Part shown: piece by piece, positions 1-9,150 of the stretch | How the letters are laid out: each line of letters starts with the position of its first letter | Position numbering within the stretch: position 1 is the stretch's first letter | Origin: Corynebacterium sp. | GTDB lineage: Bacteria > Actinomycetota > Actinomycetes > Mycobacteriales > Mycobacteriaceae | DNA length: 49,609 nucleotides | Direction: 5' to 3' | NCBI RefSeq assembly: GCF_022712275.1 | Contig: NZ_JALAGU010000038.1 | Location: 1 to 49,609 of the forward strand | Position numbers and translations under genes: made by a program | Notes under the pieces: generated by a model | Databases searched by the model: none | Told to the model about the DNA's origin: nothing | Seen by the model: only the letters and a program-made list of their open reading frames with translations

Positions 1-12
1 ACCCCCGCCCCA

Positions 13-38
13 GGCAGTCTGCCCGGGACGGGCGTTTT
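13..38 (+). terminator. Possible terminator of a gene left of the window
   Basis: A short GC hairpin, GCCCG-gga-CGGGC at 21-33, is followed by a G and four T residues, and a smaller GGCA/TGCC stem lies just before it. This fits an intrinsic terminator of a rightward gene outside the window. The stem is only five pairs, so the call is tentative. Confidence 0.35.
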
Positions 39-121
39 CGTCTGCGGCCACCCCCTGACGGAACCGTCCGGCCAGAATTCTTCTCGTAACTATCACTGAA
101 GAAACGAAATCAGGCTACGGT

Positions 122-1723
122 GTGTCCATGACCCGGACCCTTGCACCACTCGACCTCCTCATCGTCGGCGCCGGCATCGGCGGCATCGACATGGGCCACC
201 ACGTCGCGACGAACTTCCCGGGCTGGACCTGGGAGATCGTCGACTCGAACACCGACATCGGCGGCACCTGGACCACTTTCACCTACCCCGGCATCCGTTC
301 GGACTCCGACATGGCGTCTTTCTGCCTCCCCTGGAAGCCCTGGAAGGGCAGGCACACCCTCGGCGACGGCGCCCACATCCGCGAGTATCTGCGGGACGCC
401 GCCCGCGAGGACGGTTTCCTCGACCGGATCCGGCTCAACACCTGGGTGAAGTCGGTGAACTTCGACACGGCGTCCGGCCTGTGGGAGGTCACCACCGTCC
501 GTGCCCACCGCCACGGTCCCGACGACCGTCCGGACGCCCCGGCCGAGAACCTCGTCGAGACCGTCGTCCGCGCCAGGCGCCTCCACCTGGCCTGCGGCTA
601 CTACGACCACCGCGACGGATTCCTGCCCCACTACCCCGGTCAGGAGGACTTCACCGGCAACGGCGGCAGCCTGATCCACGCGCAGGCCTGGAAGCCCGAG
701 GAGCAGGGTGAGGTCGCCGGCAAGAGGATCGTCGTCATCGGTTCCGGCGCCACGGCGATCACCGTGGTCCCGGCGCTGGCCGACCTCGGTGCGGAGGTCA
801 CGATGCTGCAGCGCACCCCGACCTGGGTCGCGGCCCTGGCGGATTTCGACACGATCTCGAACATCTGGAACCGGGTGATCCCGTGGAACGACCGACTGGC
901 GCACAAGGTCGCCCGCGGCAACCACATTGTCCGCGACATGACGCAGTGGTACATCGCCCGGTACCTCCCCTTCGCCTTCCGGTGGTTCCTCCACGGCCTG
1001 CAGCGTGTCTGGCTGACCCCGGAGCAGATCAAGCGGGACTTCACCCCTCCCTACAAGCCCTGGGACCAACGCGTCTGCAAGGCCCCGACCGGTGACATCT
1101 TCCGTGCCATCAAGGACGGCAAGGCCGAGGTCGTCACCGCGAAAATCGACACCTTCGTGCCGGAGGGCGTGATGCTCACCGGCGGTCGCGTCCTCGAAGC
1201 GGACACGGTGATCTCCGCGACCGGCCTGCAGCTGCAGATGTTCGGCGGGGCGTCCGTGTCCGTCGACGGCGAGCCGGTCGAGCTGTCGGATCTGGTGGCC
1301 TACCGCGGCGTCCTTCTCTCAGGGCTGCCGAACGTCAGCTTCACGGTCGGATACCTCAACCAGTCGTGGACGACCCGTGCGGATCTCACGGCCCGCTACG
1401 TCGTCCGGCTGTGGCACCATATGGCCGACCACGGCATCGACCTGGCCGCCCCGGTCATCCCGGGTAAGGACGTGGAGCGGCGCGAGCTGCTGGAGTTCGA
1501 GGCCGGGTACATCAAGCGCGGTCAGCACCTCACCCCCCGCCAGGGCGACCGCTCCCCCTGGCTCTACCGGCAGGACTACCTGGCGGAGTGGCCGGAGCTC
1601 TCCCGCGGCGACGTCACCGAGGAGATGCTCTTCGACGAGGACGCCACGGTCGTCGCGTCCAGGACCGTATCGTCCGTGCCTTCCGCGTCCGGCGTCGGCG
1701 TCACCCCGGCAGCCTCCCTGTAG
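122..1723 (+). CDS. FAD-dependent monooxygenase, Baeyer-Villiger/EthA type
   Basis: This is a cytoplasmic NADPH- and FAD-dependent monooxygenase of 533 residues, a usual length for the EthA-like Baeyer-Villiger group. The FAD Rossmann motif GAGIGG is near residues 17-22 and the NADPH Rossmann motif GSGATA near 208-213. The family fingerprint FxGxxxHxxxW is present but stretched, as FTG-(6 residues)-H-AQA-W. The substrate (ketone, aldehyde or thioether) cannot be read from sequence. Translation can begin at GTG 122 or ATG 128. The last 148 bp overlap the converging exporter gene. Confidence 0.85.
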   Translation: MSMTRTLAPLDLLIVGAGIGGIDMGHHVATNFPGWTWEIVDSNTDIGGTWTTFTYPGIRSDSDMASFCLPWKPWKGRHTLGDGAHIREYLRDAAREDGFLDRIRLNTWVKSVNFDTASGLWEVTTVRAHRHGPDDRPDAPAENLVETVVRARRLHLACGYYDHRDGFLPHYPGQEDFTGNGGSLIHAQAWKPEEQGEVAGKRIVVIGSGATAITVVPALADLGAEVTMLQRTPTWVAALADFDTISNIWNRVIPWNDRLAHKVARGNHIVRDMTQWYIARYLPFAFRWFLHGLQRVWLTPEQIKRDFTPPYKPWDQRVCKAPTGDIFRAIKDGKAEVVTAKIDTFVPEGVMLTGGRVLEADTVISATGLQLQMFGGASVSVDGEPVELSDLVAYRGVLLSGLPNVSFTVGYLNQSWTTRADLTARYVVRLWHHMADHGIDLAAPVIPGKDVERRELLEFEAGYIKRGQHLTPRQGDRSPWLYRQDYLAEWPELSRGDVTEEMLFDEDATVVASRTVSSVPSASGVGVTPAASL

Positions 1724-2616
1724 TGGTGCTGTGACCAGGTGATCCCTGCCGAGGCGCAGATCACCAGCACAATGGTGACCGCGCGGTAGGCGGTGAGTTC
1801 CTGGTCCAGCATGATCATCCCGGCCGCGGCGGCGAAGGCCGGCTCCAGGCTGACGAGGATGCTGAAGATCGCGCCGGAGATCTGGCGCAGGGCGATGAGC
1901 TCCAGGGTGTACGGCAGGACGGACGCGAGCAGCGAGGTCGCGGCGGCGAACCAGAACAGTCCCGGCCGGTCGATCAGCCCGCCGTCCCCGCCGGAGACTC
2001 CGACGAAGGCACCGTGGGCACCGACCGGGGCGAGCAGCACGGCTCCGAGAACCATGGCGACCGCGAGTCCGCCGGTCCCGGGGATCTTCGCCCCGACCTG
2101 CCCGGAGTAGATGATGTAGCCGACCCAGAAGCCGCCGGCGATGAGCGCGAAGAGCACGCCGACGAGGTCGAGGTCCGCCCCGCCGAGCACCGATTCGGCA
2201 CCGAGAACGACCATCCCTGCGGTGGCGAAACCGACCCAGATCAGGTCTCGCCGGTTCTTCGAGGTCAGCGCCGAGAACACCAGGGGCCCGGTGAACTCCA
2301 GGGCGACGGCGGCAGACAGCGGAATCCGGCCGATCGCGGCGTAGTAGAAGCCGTTCATCAGGGCCATGGTCACGGCGAAGAGCACGACAGAGCGCCAGTC
2401 GCCACGCTTCCAGGAGCGGACCGCGGGCCGGGAGAGAGCCACCAGGATCAGGCCACCGATACCGAGGCGTAGCAGGGTCACGCCCCAGCTCCCGAGGTCA
2501 TCGAAGAGACTGACGGCGGTGGCCGCACCGAACTGCAGCGAGGCGCAGGAGCCGAGGATGCACAGCACCGGAAAGGTCATCGACGGTGCGGGAGCGGAAG
2601 ATGTCGTGGTTCTCAC
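1576..2616 (-). CDS. EamA/DMT-family exporter (RhtA-like)
   Basis: A 346-residue inner-membrane carrier with about ten hydrophobic helices in two EamA repeats, resembling RhtA-type amino acid or metabolite exporters. The second repeat carries the typical LEPAFAAAAG segment. GTG 2616 is preferred; ATG 2580 is an alternative. The roughly 45-residue polar tail after the last helix is encoded inside the converging monooxygenase gene. A LysR gene is divergent with only 66 bp between the starts, so that regulator probably controls this exporter. Confidence 0.85.
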   Translation of the reverse strand: MRTTTSSAPAPSMTFPVLCILGSCASLQFGAATAVSLFDDLGSWGVTLLRLGIGGLILVALSRPAVRSWKRGDWRSVVLFAVTMALMNGFYYAAIGRIPLSAAVALEFTGPLVFSALTSKNRRDLIWVGFATAGMVVLGAESVLGGADLDLVGVLFALIAGGFWVGYIIYSGQVGAKIPGTGGLAVAMVLGAVLLAPVGAHGAFVGVSGGDGGLIDRPGLFWFAAATSLLASVLPYTLELIALRQISGAIFSILVSLEPAFAAAAGMIMLDQELTAYRAVTIVLVICASAGITWSQHHYREAAGVTPTPDAEGTDDTVLDATTVASSSKSISSVTSPRESSGHSAR

Positions 2617-2682
2617 CCGGATATTGTGCACCTGACCTGATCGGCCGGTCCAGCGCAGGTATATGGACGATAATGGTGAAGT

Positions 2683-3582
2683 ATGTTGAACGTTCACCGT
2701 CTGACCCTGCTGCGCGAGCTCTCCCGGCGAGGCACCCTCGCCGAGGTCGCCCGCGTGCTCAGCTACTCCCCCTCCGCCGTGTCCCACCAGCTCAACCAGT
2801 TGGAGAAGGAGGCCGGCGTCCGACTGCTGGAACCGGTGGGCCGCGGAGTGAAGCTGACCGACGCCGCCCGCCAGCTCGTCACCCGCACCGACGAGATCCT
2901 CGCGGTGCTGGACCGGGCGGAGGCCGAGCTCGCGGCGTCCACCCCGACGGTCTCGGGGACGCTGCGCGTGACGAGCTTCCATTCGGCACTGGTCTCCGTC
3001 CTGCCGACGGCGCTGACACTGCTCAAGGCGCGGCACCCTGACCTGCAGGTACAGGTCTTCCACCGGGAGATCGGCACCGCCTTCGACGGGCTCGCCACGC
3101 ACCTCTACGACCTGGTGATCGGCGACCAGTGGCCGGATGAGCCGGATCCGGTGCGTCCCGGCATGGAGCGTCAGGAACTGTTCACCGATCCGCTGCTGCT
3201 GGCGATGCCGGCGGACTGGCCGGAGCCGGCGTCCCTGTCCTCGTTGGCGGACGCGCAGTGGGCGATCGACCCGGAGTACCTGCCGGGCGGCCAATGGGTG
3301 CGACGCATGCTGGCGGACGCCGGTGTGGTCCCGAAGGTACTGTGCGACACCGATGATCCGCTGCTGCAGGCACACCTGGTGCGCACCGGGCATGCCGTCG
3401 CGGTGATCGGGTCACTGCTGGTCGGCCCGTTCCTCGACCAGACCACCGCCCAGGTACTGCCCGGCGATCCGGCGCGGCGACTGTTCACCGCGGTGCGCGA
3501 GGGCCAGACCGGGCACCCTGCGGTCCGGGCTTTCCGGGCGGCCCTGGCCTCCGCAGCGCGACGCGAGTCACCGGAGATCTGA
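2683..3582 (+). CDS. LysR-family transcriptional regulator
   Basis: A 299-residue LysR-type regulator. The N-terminal winged helix (residues 1-60) contains LSYSPSAVSHQLNQLEKE, the family recognition helix, and a periplasmic-binding-like effector domain fills the rest (about 90-290). It lies back to back with the DMT exporter. By analogy with LysG/LysE and other exporter pairs it is likely to sense the exported metabolite and activate the exporter. A GATAAT hexamer at 2669-2674 could be its -10 element. The effector is unknown. Confidence 0.9.
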   Translation: MLNVHRLTLLRELSRRGTLAEVARVLSYSPSAVSHQLNQLEKEAGVRLLEPVGRGVKLTDAARQLVTRTDEILAVLDRAEAELAASTPTVSGTLRVTSFHSALVSVLPTALTLLKARHPDLQVQVFHREIGTAFDGLATHLYDLVIGDQWPDEPDPVRPGMERQELFTDPLLLAMPADWPEPASLSSLADAQWAIDPEYLPGGQWVRRMLADAGVVPKVLCDTDDPLLQAHLVRTGHAVAVIGSLLVGPFLDQTTAQVLPGDPARRLFTAVREGQTGHPAVRAFRAALASAARRESPEI

Positions 3583-3585
3583 GCG

Positions 3586-4995
3586 TCACACGTACCCGTG
3601 CCACCGACCCGGTGGCACACCGTGGGTACGGCGGAAGACGTGACTGAAAGACGCCGTGCCGCTGTACCCCAGGTGACGGGCGACCGCTCCGACGGGGATG
3701 CCGGACGCCAGGAGCTGCCGGGCAGCCGCCATGCGCACCTTCGCCGCCCACTCCCGCAGACTCCCGGCACCGAAGAGATCCAGTGCCTCGGTGAGTTCCC
3801 CGGTGGTGCAGTCGAGGCGCTCAGCCCACCCGGGCAGGGTGCGGTCGATGTCGGGGTGCCGCCGGAAGTCCTCGGTGAGCCGGCGCAGCAGGTGCGAGCC
3901 GTGGGTGTCGCCGGCCCCGGTGAGCAGGCTGTAGAACTGGCGGTCCACCAGGTCCGTCTGCTCCGGGGAGACGGGGTCGTACTCACGGCCGAGGGCGGCG
4001 AGCAGCGCATCAGTCTCCTCGGCGGCGTCCTCGGCGGCGTCCGCCCCCGGGATCACTGTGGGGGTCAGATCACCGGCCGGACGCCCCGCCCGGGCGCCGA
4101 CCGGCAGAACCAGTCCACCGGGGTTCATGGCGACGTGGTTCGGCAGACCGGCGGGCAGCCAGATCAGCTCACCTTCCCCCAGGTCAGTGGTGGTGTCGCC
4201 GATGCTGACCCGGCAGGATCCACGCCATGCCCAGATCAGCACGTGGAAACGGTTCACCCGGGGCCAGGTGTGCAGCTCCTCGGCGGGCGTCACGGACGGG
4301 GCAGGGTCCGGTCGGTCGCGGAGCTGCCCGGGCGTCATCCCGGTGTGCCGCCGGACGAGATGACACAGGGCGGCCGCCGAGGACAGTCCGACACGGTGGG
4401 CGGCGGACTCCACGGAGCTGCCGCCATCCAGCAGCTCAGCAGCACGGGACACCCGGAGCCTGCCGCGCCAGGCCCCGACGGACAGTCCGGTCTCGGCGAG
4501 GAAGCGTCGGCGCAGCGTCGACGGGGAGACGAAGACCTCCTCGGGGAGGTCCTCGACACTGTGTCCACCGGAGAGATCGGTCATCAGGATCCGGGCGGCG
4601 GCACGGGCCGCGGAGTCGACGGGCATCCGGGGACGCAGTGACGCGTCCCCACCGGAGGAACTGGGGGTACTGAGGTAGTTCAGACTGTCGGCGAACCGGG
4701 TGATGAGTGTGCCGTACCAGTCGGCGGGTATCTCCGAGACGGTCACGGGACTGTCCGGGGTGAAGGGGAGGGCGGCATCCTCCGGGAGGGGGAAGCCGAG
4801 GGCGACGGCGTCAGCGGACCGGTGGACGCTGACCCGCACCCCGCGGTCGACGGACACGGCGGCTCCGGCGACGATGTGGTGTGACCGGGTGGTGTCGCCG
4901 TCACGGACAGTGAGCCGGAGACTGCCGCGGAGCACCCACCACAGGTGCGGCATCTTCAGTTCAACTGTCTGACCGTTCCGGTCAACTGCGGGCAT
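3586..4995 (-). CDS. Tandem AraC-family regulator of siderophore genes
   Basis: A 469-residue protein with two complete AraC-type modules: a cupin-like region (about 10-70), a first double helix-turn-helix (about 136-226), a second cupin-like region (about 245-300) and a second helix-turn-helix (about 372-469, with GYSGTASFSHVFRRTHGVPP). Most AraC regulators are 250-330 residues with a single DNA-binding domain. Start ATG 4995; GTG 5001 also fits. It is divergent from a siderophore-binding lipoprotein across an iron box, so a role in siderophore-dependent control (PchR/YbtA-like) is inferred. Confidence 0.85.
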   Translation of the reverse strand: MPAVDRNGQTVELKMPHLWWVLRGSLRLTVRDGDTTRSHHIVAGAAVSVDRGVRVSVHRSADAVALGFPLPEDAALPFTPDSPVTVSEIPADWYGTLITRFADSLNYLSTPSSSGGDASLRPRMPVDSAARAAARILMTDLSGGHSVEDLPEEVFVSPSTLRRRFLAETGLSVGAWRGRLRVSRAAELLDGGSSVESAAHRVGLSSAAALCHLVRRHTGMTPGQLRDRPDPAPSVTPAEELHTWPRVNRFHVLIWAWRGSCRVSIGDTTTDLGEGELIWLPAGLPNHVAMNPGGLVLPVGARAGRPAGDLTPTVIPGADAAEDAAEETDALLAALGREYDPVSPEQTDLVDRQFYSLLTGAGDTHGSHLLRRLTEDFRRHPDIDRTLPGWAERLDCTTGELTEALDLFGAGSLREWAAKVRMAAARQLLASGIPVGAVARHLGYSGTASFSHVFRRTHGVPPGRWHGYV

Positions 4996-5025
4996 GGCCA
5001 CGACCGTACACTTCTCACGACGAAC

Positions 5026-5044
5026 TGAGCTGAGCCTCAGCTGA
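5026..5044 (+). promoter_or_regulatory. DtxR/IdeR-type iron box
   Basis: TGAGCTGAGCCTCAGCTGA is a near-perfect 19-bp palindrome that aligns with the DtxR consensus TTAGGTTAGCCTAACCTAA in spacing and in the central AG(C/G)CT core. It sits between the tandem-AraC gene and the siderophore-binding gene, 19 bp before the GTG start of the latter. The expected effect is Fe(II)-DtxR repression of uptake when iron is plentiful. Confidence 0.75.
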
Positions 5045-5062
5045 CACGACAGGAGAACATCT

Positions 5063-6082
5063 GTGACACCCACGACACGACGCCGTACTCTGACAGCAGT
5101 ACCGACCCTGGCCACGGCCCTGGTCTGCGCACTGGGGCTGGCGTCCTGCTCCGACGACAGCGGCAGTGACAGCGGCGATGGCGACAGCGGTGCGACGACC
5201 GTCGCCGTCACCCACGCCTTCGGCACGACCGAGGTGCCCTCGAACCCGGAGCACGCACTGAGCTTCAGTCAGACCTGGACGGACGCCTTCGCCGAGCTCG
5301 GCTCCCCGGTCGCCACACAGGTCGTCAATGACCAGTTCGCTGACGGCCAGCCCTGGGACACAGAGGGTACAGAGGGTACAGACGTCGCCGGGACCACCGT
5401 GCCCGTCTCAGTGACCTCGGCCGACCTCGTCACCACCCTGGGCATGGAGGCGATCGCCGAGCAGGACCCGGACGTCATCTTCGCCGGGTTCCTGCCCGAC
5501 CAGGCCACCTATGACGCACTGTCGGACATCGCCCCGACCGTCGCCACCGTCGGTGAGGGCAAGGTCGATGACTGGCGCGCGGTCACCACTGCCGCCGGCG
5601 AGATCCTCGGGAAGTCCGACGAGGCCGAGGAGAAGATCGGCGAGGTCGACGACGCGATGGCGCAGGTCAAGGAGACATACCCGGCGCTGGAGGGCGCGAC
5701 CTTCGCCTATGCCGCGTACCGGGCGCAGTCCTTCACCGTCATCACCTCCCCGCAGGACGCGTCCAACACCTTCTTCGCCGACCTGGGCATGACTCAGGCG
5801 ACGGACCGGATCACCGGTACCGAATCCGGCCGTGGCATCGCGGTCTCCGCGGAGAACCTCGACCTGCTCGACATGGACCTGCTGGTGCTGTGGATCTCCG
5901 GCGAGACCCCGGATGACCTGCCCGGCTGGTCGGATCTCCCATCGGTGAAGAACGGTTCGGCGGCGCAGCTGCAGACCGTCGCCGCCACCGCCCTCGGTGC
6001 ACCGACAGTGCGCAGTGTGCCGTGGGTGCTCGACGAGATGGACCCCTACTTCGCGGCCCTGCAGGAGGCCGACGGTGAGTGA
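5063..6082 (+). CDS. Iron-siderophore ABC transporter binding lipoprotein
   Basis: A 339-residue extracytoplasmic binding protein of the FhuD/FepB fold that hands ferric siderophores to an ABC permease. It has an arginine-rich start and a hydrophobic signal, with lipobox LASC placing the lipidated Cys at residue 29; the two binding lobes follow. GTG 5063 is preceded by AGGAGA at 5051-5056. The stop overlaps the next start by 8 bp, so both are translated together. No permease or ATPase is adjacent, so it must use components encoded elsewhere. Confidence 0.9.
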   Translation: MTPTTRRRTLTAVPTLATALVCALGLASCSDDSGSDSGDGDSGATTVAVTHAFGTTEVPSNPEHALSFSQTWTDAFAELGSPVATQVVNDQFADGQPWDTEGTEGTDVAGTTVPVSVTSADLVTTLGMEAIAEQDPDVIFAGFLPDQATYDALSDIAPTVATVGEGKVDDWRAVTTAAGEILGKSDEAEEKIGEVDDAMAQVKETYPALEGATFAYAAYRAQSFTVITSPQDASNTFFADLGMTQATDRITGTESGRGIAVSAENLDLLDMDLLVLWISGETPDDLPGWSDLPSVKNGSAAQLQTVAATALGAPTVRSVPWVLDEMDPYFAALQEADGE

Positions 6083-6959
6083 CTCTGTCTCTTCCACTCC
6101 GGACGCGGCGTCCTTCAACACACTGCTCAACAGCCCACAGCACCGGGCCGGGCTCAATGACCTCCACCTCGAGGTCACCTCGGTGACGCGCCGCCACCCC
6201 TGGCTGGCCCGGGTCTCCGGGGTGGTGCCGGGCATGGCCGATACCGATCCTTCGGTCTGGTCACATCCGAACCTCGCCCTGCGGCTGGCGATACCGGACG
6301 CCACGGACGCGCTCGGTCCCATGATCGGGCAGGCCGGGGTATGCCGACGCGTGTACACCGTCGCCGCGGTGGATGTGGCGTCCTCCACCCTGGACATCGA
6401 CATCGTGGTGCACGGCGAGAGTTCACCGATGATGCGGTGGCTGGCCGGTCTGGAACCCGGTGACCGGGTGGACTTCGCAGGTCCGCGTCCCCATGCCGCA
6501 CCGACGGACGCCACCGGCCGGATCGTGCTGCTGGCCGACGGTTCGGCCTACCCCGCGGCGTCCGCCATCACCCGGGCACTGCCCGGTGTGGCGACGGTTA
6601 TTCTCGCACTGCCGGAGGAAGATACGCAGGTCAGAGGCTGTGCAGACTATGCGGCCGATTTCCCGGGAGCGGAGCTGCGGTTCGCGGCGTCCTCCCCCAC
6701 TCCCCTGTCGGACGCCTTCGCCGACCTGGACGTGACCGCCACGGACACCGTCTGGGCCGCCGGTGAGCGGGAGGACATCCGTGCGGTGCGCGCGCGGTGT
6801 CTCAAGGAGCTGGGGCTGCCGAAGCCGCAGGTGCAGGTCTTCGGGTACTGGCGCCACGGGAAGACCGGGACAGACGCCGATATGGCACGGCTGACGGGCA
6901 TCGCCGCACTGCGCGACCAGGGCCGCGAGCTCGAGGACGACTTCGAGATCGAGATCTGA
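6075..6959 (+). CDS. Siderophore-interacting FAD protein (ViuB/SIP family)
   Basis: A 294-residue cytoplasmic flavoprotein expected to release iron from imported siderophore by NAD(P)H- or ferredoxin-driven reduction. The FAD-binding motif RRVYTVAAVD and the following HG segment form the ferredoxin-reductase-like N domain, and the C-terminal domain ends in GYWRHGKT, characteristic of the family. GTG 6075 overlaps the binding-protein stop (GTGAGTGA), which indicates an operon under the same iron box. Confidence 0.88.
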   Translation: MSDSVSSTPDAASFNTLLNSPQHRAGLNDLHLEVTSVTRRHPWLARVSGVVPGMADTDPSVWSHPNLALRLAIPDATDALGPMIGQAGVCRRVYTVAAVDVASSTLDIDIVVHGESSPMMRWLAGLEPGDRVDFAGPRPHAAPTDATGRIVLLADGSAYPAASAITRALPGVATVILALPEEDTQVRGCADYAADFPGAELRFAASSPTPLSDAFADLDVTATDTVWAAGEREDIRAVRARCLKELGLPKPQVQVFGYWRHGKTGTDADMARLTGIAALRDQGRELEDDFEIEI

Positions 6960-6966
6960 GCCCCTG

Positions 6967-7206
6967 CTACCCCTGCGCCGGGGAGGTCGGGCTCGTCGGC
7001 GCGGCGGGGGCCGGGTTGTGGCCGCCCCGCTCCTTGCTGCGCTCGTGGTACTTCCGGATGGCGTCGAAGGCCAGGTTGAGGATGACCAGCACCGGGATCG
7101 AGATCAGCGGTCCCGCGCTGGAGACCACGAGAACCATGAAGATGACGAAAGACGTGACACCGTCGACCCAACGGGGGGTGCGGTCCAGGAAAGACAGGGC
7201 AGGCAT
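6967..7206 (-). CDS. Small membrane protein, unknown function
   Basis: A 79-residue protein with two hydrophobic stretches (about 16-32 and 35-48), a basic KYHERSKER segment and a Pro/Ala-rich tail. It starts 9 bp after the stop of the DUF4236-like gene, so the two are probably co-transcribed. No family recognised; the membrane location is the only firm inference. Confidence 0.65.
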   Translation of the reverse strand: MPALSFLDRTPRWVDGVTSFVIFMVLVVSSAGPLISIPVLVILNLAFDAIRKYHERSKERGGHNPAPAAPTSPTSPAQG

Positions 7207-7215
7207 GGAGTTCTT

Positions 7216-7395
7216 CTACTTCTTCTTCCTGAAGCTACCGCGGATGTTCATGCCGCCGGGGAGCTTGACGGAGTAGGTACCGCGCGAGTTGACGGTCACC
7301 GGTCCGAAGCGCCGGGACGCGGACGCGCCGGATCCCGAGTAGTTGATCCAGGAGTCTTTACCGGTCTTCTGACGCTTGCGGAAGTAGATGCCCAT
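7216..7395 (-). CDS. DUF4236-like small basic protein
   Basis: A 59-residue ORF starting MGIYFRKRQKTGKDSWINYS and ending SFRKKK. The pattern of an N-terminal F-R-K motif, a Ser/Gly-rich turn and short beta strands (RFGPVTVNSRGTYSVKLPG) resembles the N-terminal domain of DUF4236 proteins. Lys and Arg are abundant, so nucleic-acid or membrane contact is conceivable but unproven. It precedes the small membrane protein by 9 bp on the same strand. Confidence 0.65.
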   Translation of the reverse strand: MGIYFRKRQKTGKDSWINYSGSGASASRRFGPVTVNSRGTYSVKLPGGMNIRGSFRKKK

Positions 7396-7425
7396 GGGTG
7401 GCAGTGTAGCGGGAGAACAGGGACG

Positions 7426-8331
7426 ATGGACAGCATGGACACCACCGCTGTTCCTCCAGCTGTTCCCACCCCGCGCCCGTGGACCGACATCACCGGCCCG
7501 GTGCCTGACCTGAGACTCGTCGTCCTGGACATGGACGGCACCCTACTCAACGGGTCGGACGAGGTGCCCGACGCGTTCTGGGAGCTACTGCCTGAGCTGC
7601 GGAGCCGGGGCATCACCGTGGTCCCGGCGTCCGGACGCCAGTACGCCACGCTCAAGGGGATGTTCGCCGAGCACGGCATCCGGACCTTCATCTGCGAGAA
7701 CGGGACGCTGGTCGTGCATGACGACGAGGTGGTCTCGACCTCCCCGGTGGATTCGCCGACGGTGGACCGGATCATCGACATCGTGCGGACCGCGGAGACG
7801 GACCGCAATGTGGGCCTGGTGGTCTGCGGGCCGAAGAAGGCGTACATCGAGCGGGACGACGACATCTTCGCCGCAGAGGCGCACCGGTACTACCGGTCCC
7901 TGGAGGTCGTACCGAACCTTCACGCGGTGCCGGACATCGAGGAGGGCACCGTGCTGAAGTGCGCCTGTTTCGACTTCGACTCCGCCGCCCAGGCAGCATC
8001 CGCCCTGTTCACCGGTGGCGGTCCGGGGGTGGCTGACCTGCGGGAGGAGCACCAGGTCGTGGTCTCGGGGAAGAACTGGATCGACATCATGAACGGCTCG
8101 GCGAACAAGGGCAGGGCGTTGCGGGCGCTGGAGATGAACCTGGGGATCCCCCGGTCGGGCGTCGCGGTGTTCGGCGACTACCTCAATGACCTGGAGATGA
8201 TGGCGGAGGGCGACTGGTCCTTCGCGATGGACAACGGTCACGGTGCGGTGCAGCGGGCGGCGCAGTTCATCGCGCCGCGCAACACCGACGAGGGCGTGGT
8301 GCAGGTGCTGCGGCGGTTGCTGGGGGTGTGA
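7426..8331 (+). CDS. HAD-superfamily Cof-type phosphatase
   Basis: A 301-residue cytoplasmic HAD-IIB hydrolase, likely acting on sugar phosphates or nucleotide-like phosphoesters. Motif I DMDGTLL has nucleophile D35 and general acid D37. Motif II is VVPASGR, and motif IV is GDYLNDLEMM near the C terminus, with an alpha/beta cap between. A proline-rich lead of about 25 residues precedes the domain, so the ATG at 7435 is also possible. GGGAG at 7411 supports the start at 7426. Confidence 0.88.
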   Translation: MDSMDTTAVPPAVPTPRPWTDITGPVPDLRLVVLDMDGTLLNGSDEVPDAFWELLPELRSRGITVVPASGRQYATLKGMFAEHGIRTFICENGTLVVHDDEVVSTSPVDSPTVDRIIDIVRTAETDRNVGLVVCGPKKAYIERDDDIFAAEAHRYYRSLEVVPNLHAVPDIEEGTVLKCACFDFDSAAQAASALFTGGGPGVADLREEHQVVVSGKNWIDIMNGSANKGRALRALEMNLGIPRSGVAVFGDYLNDLEMMAEGDWSFAMDNGHGAVQRAAQFIAPRNTDEGVVQVLRRLLGV

Positions 8332-8346
8332 GGTTCAAGCCTCACA

Positions 8347-8994
8347 TCACCCCCACTCCGCCGCGTCCGGATCCACACCGAACGCCCGCGCCCGGGCGTC
8401 GATCGCCTGACGCAGCCATGTCGTCAGCCTCGGCGCGACCGATTCATAGTGCTCGGCGAAGTCCGCCCCCGGTGCCGGCACTCGCCTCGTACATCCGGCC
8501 CAGGCAGACCTGCATGGACACCGACAGGGTGAAGAAGTTCGAGAAGACTTCCCGGTGTTCGTCGACCAGGACGTCCGCGGCGTCCGACCCGTGAAGCACC
8601 CCGTCACGCACGGCGTCGCCGAGGCGTCCTTCCAGGTCAGCCATCGCGTCCCGCAGCTGCGCCCACTGTTCCGGCGAACGCTGCGCCCCGCGCTGGGCGT
8701 ACTCGGACCACTGGGCGGTGTGCCCCATTTCTCATGGGCCTGCCGCGTCCAGTCCGGGTCCCGGCCGTCACCGAAGATCTCGCACTGCTGCTCCGTCGTC
8801 AGCAGGACGCCACCCGGGTGCGCCTCGATCATCCGGTCCACACCACGTTCCAGGTCCGCGACCCCGGCGACCTTCTCCAGGATCCGCTCCTTCCGCGCGG
8901 TGAGGGATGCGACAGCGTCCGCGTCCGGGTCGTCGAGCAGCGAGCCGATCTGATCCCAGTGGTGGAGGGTCCGCGGACACACACACAGAAACAC
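8347..8994 (-). pseudogene. Decayed MerR-family regulator, TipAS type
   Basis: Pieces of a TipAS-like MerR regulator occur in two reading frames. RTLHHWDQIG, from the DNA-binding helices, runs straight into LDDPDADAV, which belongs about 45 residues later, so most of the helix-turn-helix is deleted and the extreme N terminus is missing. The TipAS effector domain then changes frame at EKWG/HTAQW (near 8727) and back at ASAGTG/ADFAEHY (near 8470), both in runs of G. The shifts alone might be sequencing errors; the internal deletion could not be. Confidence 0.8.
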
Positions 8995-9150
8995 AGAACC
9001 GCAGGTCAGCGCTTGGGGCTCCCTGTCGGTTCCCTGTGATCCCCGGTTTTCGGTGGCATTCGTCGATCACGGTTGGATAACGTAATTGTCACGTTCCGGT
9101 CACGATCGGAGCGACCCTACCAAGTTCCCTATCTGACAAGGAGCCCAGTA

